Source: Antedon mediterranea
Lineage: Eukaryota > Echinodermata > Crinoidea > Comatulida > Antedonidae
Assembly (NCBI RefSeq): GCF_964355755.1
Contig: NC_092671.1
Span: 35,295,304-35,359,303 of the forward strand
Direction of reading: 5' to 3'
Length of the DNA: 64,000 nt
Part shown: in pieces, positions 24,501 through 36,500 of the stretch
Numbering within the stretch: the stretch's first letter is position 1
How the letters are laid out: each line of letters opens with the position of its first letter
Made by a program: the position numbers and the translations under genes
Notes under the pieces: model-generated
What the model was told of the DNA's origin: nothing
Seen by the model: the letters and a program-made list of their open reading frames with translations, nothing else
Databases searched by the model: none

Positions 24501-27500
24501 TGAATCTGTGATATCTTGCGGTGCTGTCCATGTCTCACCATTGTCAAAACTCTATAATCAAAATAATGTTAACTCAATTATTAGAAAATCAAATATTTTT
24601 ATCTGCTCCTGTGTTTGTAGATGAAGATGAAGTTACTGTTTCTAATAAATTATACAATTCATCTGCATGAGAGAAACGGTCCCAATGATTATTTATTTTT
24701 ATTTAACCATATTTAATGAGGGTGATCCATTCAGCTATTGCTGATCATTAGGGACCCTCAGAGGTTCACAAGACAAACATACAAACAAAACATATACAAG
24801 ATGCTCTACTTAAACAAAGTCTTATTACAAGTCTTTGGGAGTGGAGTTGTAATTTGGTCCTTAGAAAAAATCCTGACATGTGACGGGACTCGAACCCAGG
24901 ACCCTTGAAGTGGTAGCCAAGCATCATAACCACCAGGCCACAACTCGACTTCAAAAAAAGATCTATTTCAGGCCCGTAGCCAGGGGGGGTTTTATGGTTC
25001 GGGCGAACCCCCCCTTTACAGCAAACCCCCTTAACCAACTGCGAACCCCCATCCCCGACATGCCCAATACCTCACCCTCATCTCCAAAAATCCTCCAAAT
25101 ACGTGCCCCACAGTACAAAAAGTTGTTTGTAAATTGAAAAATTCGTAAACTTGTTCGTGAACCTTCTTCTCTGTATGAGCGTCAACTAGTGATACGTGTC
25201 TGTAAATTTCTAAAAGCTGCAAATGAATTGCCGATTTTAACCTGAAAAATAAATGTTTGGTCCCTGCATGTAACATGATATTGACGCGTCTCATAGCGAG
25301 CTCAGCTGGCGCACGAACGATTCGTACAAAGGACACCGCCAGACAACTGCGTACCTATAATTGTTTAGTAATAATCACTGGCAGTCAGGCAGCATGCATA
25401 AAGTATATAGCCTTCCGACGTACATCAGTATTTATGTGTGACTATGAAGTATAATGTATCATAGAGGATTATAGTGAATATTAATATTTTACACTATAAT
25501 ATCTATGGTATCAAGTACTGTAGTTCACATTATGGCATCCGATTATTTTTTTCTAGACCACCAGCCGATACGTACTAAAATGTATCAATATCACCTATTT
25601 ACATATTTATATTCCTCAACAAATTGCTGTAAATAAATATTATAGATAGAGCTAGCAAATAGCATTTGCCTTCACCCAGTGTGATTTTTTCTGGGCTGCT
25701 CCTAGATATACGTTCGCATTGAACTTGAACGCAAAACAAAATACGGAGTAAATGATCAAACAATCGGCGGTTCCGCACAGAGCACGCGCATCTAACATAC
25801 GGCAACAAATAGTTATCGTCATTTAATTTATCGACGTGTTTGAGGAGGAGGAAAAAAGTATGATCTTTTTGCTCATTGGTTATATAGCACGAGAGTGTCT
25901 TTTCCGGCCATCTAGGGGTGTCATTTAACAAAATTCGCTTCGCATCAGGGTGGGGGAGTGGGGGGGGGGGGGGGGGGGGGGGGGGTGGGTTTGACCCAAA
26001 TATTTAGTGTCCGAACCCCCCCTTGACAGATCCTGGCTACGGCCCTGTATTTATAGCATTGTATTGTTGCTTGTAAATAGCTTTTAGTTTAGTTATTCAT
26101 GTTCTGTGTTGCTTCTTGATCTCACCGCATATTGTGAGTGCCACTGAAAGGTGCATGGTTAACAAATAAATAAATAAATAAGCCAACATATTATAAATAT
26201 AAAATATACATGTTCGTTCTGATACTATCAGATCTTCATCAGAGAATGACTGGTTATTTGTATAGCAACAGCGAGCTAGAGAAATGATAGCGAGATTTTG
26301 TTTTGGAATTTTAGGCTGTACATTAATTTTAATTGAAGGCAGATAAAGGAAAGCATACATGCCAACACTCCTGTTTTGGCCGGGAGACTCCTGTATTTTA
26401 GACTTATCTCTTGGCTTAATATTGTGCTCCCGTTGTTTTCTACCAGATTACAAAGATAACTGAATTTTGATACATATTTACGATTTTTAAGGGATTGTAC
26501 GACCATCTGCAGTCATAATTTTCTCAATGGATGGGATTCCCCTCACATAGCCACTTATGCAATACCGCTTTCGATGTCACACACTGCACTCGTTACCCCA
26601 TGATAATAGATAGAGTGAACTGTTCACCTAAAAAAACTCCAGTTTTGTTAACTTTAGATGTTGGGATGTATGGGAAAGCTTGGTGTAGGCATTCAAGAAA
26701 CAATTATAACAGATTACAATATTCATATACATATAACTTACTCTAGTAACTAGTACTGCTTGTTGATATAGGCCATCTCTCATTAATTTCCATTGTGATA
26801 TATGGGACGGGATTGCTATAAATACCATGAGCAACATATCTAGTTCTTTGTCTACAATCGGTACTGGGTTCATAGTTCTGTAAATATTTAAAAAAAATAA
26901 GGATATATCAATGATCAATATTTGTTTACACAACACACAATCAATATACTAGTAAGTAATATGATCAGTAATTGTTAACATATGATCAGTAATTATTAAA
27001 ATATGATCAGTAATTGTTAACATATGATAAGTAATTCTTATTCTTATTCTTTTATGGCCAAATATAAAATACATGAAGAACACGACATACAAAAAAACTA
27101 GAACTAACTGAGTGAGCTGGCATGGGACACAAAAGCGAACCTAATCACTATGACTTAAAGCCTGTGTTCCCCACTCACCCAGTTTCACAAGCAATGAATA
27201 TTGTTACCAAATGATTATTAATTGTTAATATATTATGATCATTAATTGTTAATAATAATATATGATCAGTAATTGTTAACATATGATAAGTAATTGTTAA
27301 CATATGATAAGTAATTGTTAATATATGATCAGTAATTGTTAACATATAATCAGTAGTGTTAATATATGATCAGTATTGTTAACATTATGATCAGTAATTA
27401 TTAACATATCATCAGTAATTGTTAACAAATGATCAGTTTGTCAACATATAATCAGTATTGTTAGTATATGATCAGTAATTGTTAGTATATGATCAGTAAT

Positions 27501-30500
27501 TGTTAACAAATGATGAGTAATTGTTAACAACATATGATCAGTAATTGTTAACAACATATGATCAGTAATTGTTTATAAGCAAACAATTAATATTTGTTAA
27601 TAATATAATAATGATCGATAATTCTTAATTAATAACAGTAACACACTGACAATTAATAATTGTTCAATAATATACTTAAGTTTCAAAAACATTTCAGTAA
27701 ATTATGATTTATCATTACTGTAGTGTGTTTGATAAATGATATAAATGATATAAAGATCAGAATTGTATATGTATTATAAATACATCTGTTCAATGTTCAT
27801 TCATACTTCAGACATAACATTGTTTGATCAGTCTACAATACTATGCAAATGCAGTATCAACTAAAGACAATTTGTATACAAACTAGATGTTTTGTTGATA
27901 AGGGCGTGTGGCGTAAGGGCGTGTGGCGCAGTGTGTTGGACGTTGGACTACCGATCGTCAGACCTAGGTTCGAATCCAACTCTCGCCGCATTGCTTGTAT
28001 CCGTAGGCAAGATACTTTACTTACGTTCCCTCTCTCCACCCAGGTGTATAAATGGGTACCCAGTTAGATCTAGACACAACTTTGCGCTGGTTACCGGCTG
28101 CATTATGGGAGTATGTTTCCATACGTGTTTGATCCCAAAAAATACTGGGGTAATAATGCTTGTAAAGCGCCTTTGAGCAGGGCGCTATATAAATGTGGTA
28201 TTATTATTATTATATTATTGATATATATTTATCTGAATTTGTTCTCATAAAACATTGAGTAGTAGTTTTAGTTTATTTAATGTAAATTAGAAATGTTTCT
28301 AAATTGTCTTCTTCAAAACTCATTTTTACAATCCTTTAAAGATACAGAATGTTGTCCCCATTTTTTTTTTCCACATTTTTTTTTTATTATGCCATTTTAC
28401 GGTCATAGTTATTCACTTTGACCAAAAACTGGACCGAAAAAAAAAAATGATTTACCTAATAAAAAAGTAATTTAAAGATGTACTGTTTTTTTGACTAATT
28501 CCAACAAATTTTTTTTTTTATATTTAAAAAAAAAAGTGCGTCATTTTGAAGTATCATAATAGTTATTAACCTTCACCAAAAATAATTTAACCAAAATACA
28601 GACGTTTTTTTTTTTCAAAAAATTACTTTGACTTCCAGTCAAAGTTTTCGATAAAAACATATCTCATAATGCAACATGCTTATTTGGCTTCTCTGTATGC
28701 ATAATCATAAAACCTCCTCGCGATCTGTGTGAAAACACCTTCTCAACCGAGACAAGTTGTAAACAATCCTAATTAGCATCATGCATAATGCATACTCATG
28801 ATTTGAAATCTTTGTTTACTTTCGCTCATGACGATTTACCAGACGAAATTTAATCAAATTAATTTACCTGTTAATTACGTAAACTTGTTTTTGCCTCGAA
28901 TTTTCGACCTAAAGTGAGTAACTTTAATATTACTTTGATATGGCCAATTTAAATTTAGAATACCTTTTTTTTCATTTTTTGTGTTTCAAGGGACAGAAGT
29001 GAATAACTTTAAAAAAACTGCAAAATGGCCTATTCAAAATCTGATTTTATTAATCTTTATTTTTCATGTTTTTGGTAGACAATACATCTTTAAGATTAAA
29101 GTTGCCAGTGTATTCACGTAGCTAGGTTACCGTAAACAGACTTAACAACAAACTTTAACTAAACCATGCTACTTATTCAAGCCTGTTTATTGACTTTGAA
29201 AATCTTATAACAATGTTTGAAAAAATCCACTTTAGAAATTGAGATATCAAATCATAAAATATACTGACCAAAGGTCTGTACGTGCTTAAGTATTGGATTT
29301 TGAGAGGCTGTGAGAGAGAGCATATGCTAAAAGCCATGGTGAGAGAATGCATGGTTTAATTGACTTTTAGAATTCAGATGTTGCATACCCAGAAGCTATG
29401 TTTGCTTTTTGGAGACGGACAATGTGGTCCGTCATGTGATATATTTACTCAATCATAAGTAGCAGTTTGCTTTGAAATAAAAAGTCAATATTAACTATAA
29501 AAAAATTACAGACTACTAGGCCTATATCATTGCGATGTAACCAGTACTGTGTAAAAGTACATTAGACACTGTATAGGACAGCACTAAATGTAAATGTGAT
29601 AGTGATAATATAGGTATACGGCCATACTAAATGTAAATGTGATAGTGATAATATAGGTATACGGCCATACTGCGTTGAAACACCGGTTCTCATCAGATCA
29701 CCGAAGTTGGGCCCGGTTGCGTTCTGGATGGGAGACCGTCTAGAAATAGCAGCGGGTGCTGTATACACAACAGAGAGTGATGGTGTAAATTATAATATCG
29801 AACCAGCTGCCATGGTTCTGTGGAGGGCCTAATCCAAATGTCCTCAGTTTCCAGTTAAGCTCAAGAACCAGAATAATACATTTAACATTTAGACACTATA
29901 GTAAAGTAATAAATGTATGAATTTTTACGGCTATCGTTTGCATGCTTTATAACTAATTTCACTTGCATACCTTTTTGGGTGCATATACCTAGGCCTAGCC
30001 TAGAAAGAAGCTGGGCCTACCATGGCAAGCACCACTGCTCGGCGACCAAATTCCCGCCTAGCCGAGCTAACCGAAAACAATCGTGTAGCAGAATTGACAA
30101 TATATAGGCCTACAAATGGTGTGTGTTTTTTTGTTTTTTTTAAATGGGGCCGCAGTGCAGACAACCTAGTTCGTACTCGTAAATCGTGCAACGAGCTTTA
30201 CCTAGTATAGAGCGATCAGTATTCTGCAATACGATTTATAAATAAAGAGCGCACACGTTACTTATTTCAGCGTGTCTGATTGGCTACATCCTTGAACCCA
30301 TGTTATAATATACTGTAATATTGATAGATAAATGTTACCTCATGCCTGGCATTGACACCACAGTCTTTGCGTCGCTCCATTCCACTTTCCATCCTTTTCG
30401 TTTACCTCTGCGTAATATAATATCCATATTGCCAATGTCACGGTGGGTGTCTTTTCTTGCTTCACAAAATGCCAGAAAATAGTCATTATGATACACTAAT

Positions 30501-33500
30501 GCAGGAATTCTGAAAACAAAACAAGTTTCAAATGTGATGAATAACAAATAAATATTTCTAATATTGTTAATACCATAAAATAATTTTATGGGGCATTTTC
30601 TTCTTTTGGAAGAGAGTTGAATTAGGCCATGTTAAGCTCTGTCTACACTATCAAACTAGTTTTACATAAAAAAGTGTGATGTGCCCAAATATGGTAGTGA
30701 TATACCGTATATTTCGGTGTATAAGTCGCACTTTTGACACGCAAATTTGACCTCTAAATTAAGGGTGCGTCTTATACACCGAACATAAATGCCTCACCAC
30801 ACAGATTGTACATCCTAGCTAGGCCTAGTAGGCTATCGTCACCTCGTTTGCTAGGCCTGAGTAGGCTAGGCCTAGCTACAGTAACTAACGTAACCGCAAC
30901 CTGCTTCTGCCTAGTTTTCAAGGCATTTTAGCATGATGTTATACTAAATATGATGAAAAGATTTGTTCATTATGGCGATAAAATTTCATTTGTAAACGTT
31001 TAGGTACGATTGGAATAGTATTTATTTATACAGTAGTTATACGCACGATCGCCGTACCCCCAGCGCAAGCCCTTCTCTTGGCGGCCACATGGTGTACGGT
31101 ATTCGACTAGTATATTCTCCAGGTGATTATAGAATGGACCTAGCGTACACACTTCTCGGATACATAGATACTAATCGAATACGATTGTCCGTGAAAACGT
31201 GTGCCCTCTCGAAATGATCGAGCGAGGCTAGCCCACACTCGCAGCCCACACGTACGTGTTACACACACGGTCATGCACTCGATGTTGCGGCTGTTGAGGC
31301 TGGGCGCAGCCGAGCCTAGGACTAGGTAAGAAAAAACCTAAATAAAGGACGCCGTTGCAGATATAACAAAATATATTATTACAATAATATTGATTACACT
31401 TTAAAAAAACATTGTTTTGATGAAATATAAGGTGCGTCTTATACACCGACGATATAAAAAATACCGATATTTTACTCTCAGTTAGGGGTGCGTCTTATAC
31501 ACAACAGGTGCGACTTATACACCGAAATATACGGTAGTCAAAATATGGTAGTGATATGACATCAATATGTCCATATATGGGCACATCACATTTTTTTGTC
31601 GCATAACGTTTGATAGTGTAGACAGAGCTTAATACTATAGTAATACCATAAAATAATTTATTTTTAATAAATACATTATTTTACGGGGTGTTTTAATTCT
31701 TTTAGAAGTGAGTTGAATTAGGCTATGTAATGTTATGATAATTCATTTTTTTCATAGCAAAGATGAGCGAGACCTTAAATTCTAAGATCAAGTTAAAAAA
31801 AAAGGCAGTGATGCTCTGCCTCGAGTGAATGAATGAGTGGCCGAGTGGTTAAGAAAGGGGAACCGTAATTACATAGCTATAACATCAGCAAGGGTTCGAG
31901 GCTCACTCGCTCCATGGTTCTGGTGGTATAACAAGTCTTCTTGGATGAGGAATATAAACCGTAGGTCCAATGTACACATCTAGCTCATGTGCACTTTAAA
32001 GAACCTACAGTAGTACCTGTACATCTTTCGAGACGAGTAGAGGGTTACCCCGGTGTATTTAGAGTACACACAGCCACTGTCACTTACAGCCACTGATCAT
32101 AACTGGGCCCTCTGGGAGAACAGTCTTTGACTGAAGAGGCTACCCACTATAAAGAAATAATTAATAATAAACAATAATTAAAATCTATAGGGGGAAATGC
32201 AAATACTCTTTTGATTTAAGATGGAAATAGTGAATAAAACTTAACTTAGAACAGTAGGTATGTTATAAAACAAATAATGTTTTGTATTAGTTATTACCTC
32301 CGCCAAGGAGGTTATGTTTTCACCCCTGTATGTTTGTGTGTGTGTTTGTGTGTGTGTCTGTGAACAGCCTGGAGGCCACAGTTTTTATCCGATTCTCACC
32401 AAATTTGGCCACAATGATCTATGCCTCAAAAGCTCGGACGAGTTCGAATTTGAGGGGAAAAGGTCATAGGTCAAGGTCACAACTAACAAAAAACTATTTT
32501 ACTGCCTAGAAACCACAGTTTTTATCCGATTCTCACCAAACTTAGCCACAATGATCAATGACTCATCATATAATTGTGGTTACATTTTGAAGGGTCAGGG
32601 TCAAAGATCAAGGTCCACAAAAAACAAAAACAAAAAAGAAATAAAAAAATAATATTTTAAAAAAAACTTCAGTGGGACTTGAACCAGCGATCTCAACTGT
32701 GAGAGGCTGGATACATAACCATTACACCAAACCCTCATCCACAACTTTGTAGTGTGCAGTTAGCCTATTTACACTTAGACCTAATAAAAAAACAATTAAA
32801 AAAAATAAATATATTTTCCAGTGACATTTTATGTAGGGGAATTTTACAATAGTCGGAGGTTTGTACTCTCGGAGTACCCTCTAGTTTGTAATTGTGTATG
32901 GTCTGGGTTCCAGACGGAGTTTTTGCCTAATATTAGAAAAAAGATCAATATTTTGGCACATATGGTGTTTCATATGTATCCTACTTGAGCTTGTATTTCA
33001 GACAAACGTCGAAAAGCCTTGAAATAACTACGGACTTGGAACAAGTCTAGCTACAGTAGTATATAGACTAGATTCATTATTCACACAGACTTGTACAAAT
33101 ATTATATCATATTTGTAGACCATATATTCAAAGTTGCTTTATGGCTATAAAGCAATTCAGAATAAACTAATCATTTAATTTATTTAATCAATATTTTAAA
33201 GCACAACCATTATGTTGCCATATTGATAAGATGTATAATTCGTGCGGTTTCAACAACAGATGCAGACAACAAAAATAACAATTTGAAAGTATAATACAAT
33301 AAAAAAAACATAAATTACATTGGATCACAATATTATAATGTTTAATATTTGTTTTAGGGACCATGTCAAAATTATTTTACTGCTGAGTTTACTGCAGTAA
33401 CTACAATTTGTTTACAGCACTTTTTAACTGGTTTAGGTACTTATTCAAATAAACATCCCCCTTGAATATACACCCCCCCCCCCCTCCCTCCCAATAGAGC

Positions 33501-36500
33501 CTTTATTTATTTCTCTGCCACATGCACATATACAGTACACAATATTGTATTACAACTAATATAACACATTTCTATTTGTAGTAGAATTCATTGATTGACA
33601 TGATCTAAAATTTACCAAGCATTTTGATACAATTTTCACTGTATTTTATCACTTCTCGATATTACTTGTGTTGTATTTTTTCATATCTAGGGGTATTTAT
33701 TTGATTATGCATGTTGTTACCATATTATACCCCATCCCAAAAAAAGCCACCCCAAAATAAACATCTCCTTAATAACGCTCCTGAAAAATAAATGCCCCAG
33801 GAAATACGATAATAAATTATTTAGCAAGCCTATTCTGTATATTCATATTTTGTTGGGCGTGGCACAGCTAATCAGGAAGAAGATGTTGGCCTATTTTCCT
33901 AATCCTTGGCGCAATGAAGCTAATTGCTGTTTTCTGTACGTTGGTATAATGTGGTGTTATGATAAAATTCCCCTACATAAGATTTCTCCCGATTATACAG
34001 TGTGTGATTAGGCTAATTTCACTACAACTTGATGAATGTAAGTTTGGTGTAATGGTTTGGACCTATACATTTATAGGTCCATGGTTATATATCCAACCTT
34101 ACACAGTTGAGGTCCCTGATTCATCATCTTTAGTATTTTTATTATTATTTTTTATTATTAATAATGTTACATATTTTAATTTTTCTACTATGAACCCAAT
34201 TTTACGTTAGGATGTTACTCAGCATTGGTTCGCATGCTTTTGAAAATTGTATATCTTTTAACACTAGCAGGTCTGAAAATAATTATCAAAGATTGTCTGG
34301 ATTGCCTCCAAAATTTAATGGAATGGTCCACGACCACATATCTATCTGTAATTTCAATTTAGTAAAGATCTGGCAATAAATTTTTGGGTAATCCTGCAAA
34401 CAAACACCCACCCACACACGCGACATAACCTCTTGTCAGAGGTAATAAAATACACATTGTTTACTGTTGTTAATGATTCTACCACATTAAAATAAAACTT
34501 GAATTAAAACTATGTACTGTTATAGAGATGTTGATACGGTCCCTTATGTATAGACAATGAAAACTGCAACGGTTGAAATAATTTTAAAAAAAGGCTGTAT
34601 TGTATTTTTAATGTAATCTTTTTCTCCCTGTTCTTTGTCATTTATTTTGTTGTCTAATGTTTTGTCATTGGCTAACAATAGGTTGTTGTAGTACTATACA
34701 AAAAAATGTTTATGAGTGCAGTGAATAGGATATTTCCATAAAGAATGAAACGAAGGATGGATTGGTCTATGCATTAGATATTAATATCTCTATGGTCGAT
34801 TTTACAAAATATTCATCATTTGTTGTTATTGAGAATTCTCATTGTAATAATATGTTATGTAATTGTAATTAAAAAAATGTTGGATTATTTGATTAGTATT
34901 TTATTATTGAATTTTAAAATTAAATAAAATACTGATAATTGTGATAAACAAACATAGTTATAATACTGTAAGGCATTATGAATTATAAAATACTAAAAGA
35001 ATGAAGTACCCACCCCTAGTTATTTTCTGATTGTTTATTATCTTTTTTTCTCTTCTCAACCCCACTCTAGAAACCTTCCCAGTACAAATTCTGGTCATTT
35101 TTATACATCATTATTCCACTGAACCTCAATTGAGGTGTATGATTGTGTGCAGTCTTTCATTTTTTAAATTGTATGTTTATGCAAGGCAATCTACCAACAG
35201 GAGGCTGAGCTCCGCAGATCAAAGTGTTTATCTGTGGCTGCAACAAGATCAGTTCCACTCCCATTTCAGACACCATGCACTGCAGAGAGTACATACAGTA
35301 GTACAGTACTGTGGGTATTTGTTGCAGCCAGACATAAGATAAAAAGACTGTTACAAGTTCCTATCTTGGCAAGTCAAGCTCAGTGTGCTGTTGTTAGATT
35401 GCCTTGGTTTATGTAAATCATGCGAATCATAAAAGTAAAAAAAAAAAATATTAAGCGTGGTTCCCACTAGCGACGCAACACAAGGACGTAACGCAACGCA
35501 AGTGAATTGACCAATCACAAGCGATGGCTTATTCGCTTGTGATTGCTAACTGTCTATAACTTCGCTTGTCATTGGTTAAAACGCTTGCTTTGCGTTTACG
35601 TCCTTGCGTTACCTTCTAGTGGGAACCAAGCTTTAAAGTCTATTATTTTTATTGACAAGATGGTCTAGATTTGATTACTAATCATAATTCTAATTTGTAT
35701 GTAGGCCTACTGAAAGTAAACAAGATAAACGTCAGAGAACAAACTTGGTTTAGCCGTGGGTGGTAGGTATAGTTAAAAATCTTGTCTTATTGCACAATAT
35801 TTACAGCCCAACAGCATCAAATTGACTTTTTAACAGGATCTACTGTACATATGGTGGGCGGAGGGGGCTGAATCCCATAGGCTAAATTTCCTGCACCCCA
35901 GTACAAGGTTCAATTTAAATGGTTTTATATTTCACCGATTAGTAGTACAGTACACAGTAGTGTAGTATAATTTGACCTCTTTGTGAACTATGACATGTTG
36001 ACATTCAGGATGGCCGCCCTTACAGAGCACTGGTGTTAATGTGAGGCAATAAAAAGATATTTAATGGATTAACATTAAGGGAATATAATTTAATTAAAAC
36101 CATTTTCTAATAATAATTTAAAATATAATATAAAAACTTAAGATAAAAATATTAAAGTTAGGCGTAGCAAATGAAGCCTTTTTATTTGGAGACTTTATGA
36201 AAATGAGCACAGTTGTAAATTAAAATGCATTCTTGTTGTAGCCAGAAAGACATCAATGGCGATATTTGTGAAAAATCTAATTCTGATCTAGATAATATTA
36301 TGCAAGTCTGAATACAGATCAATGACATATGTGGCTTAAATCAAACACACAATGAAGTACAGTATTTCTAAATTGGCAAATTGCGCCAGCTGCATGTGAA
36401 GTTTAAAGGGGGATTCTGGGTTTAAAATTGCTTTTAAATATCGTTTATTTATTAAATAAAAAATATTATAACAATATAGACATGTCAGAATGAAGAAGTA

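Noticed and set aside
24766-25038. 90-codon minus-strand ORF
   Set aside because: It lies over a SINE and a transposon end.
27857-28176. ORFs on both strands with RACG repeats
   Set aside because: Translations of SINE family B and its duplicated head.
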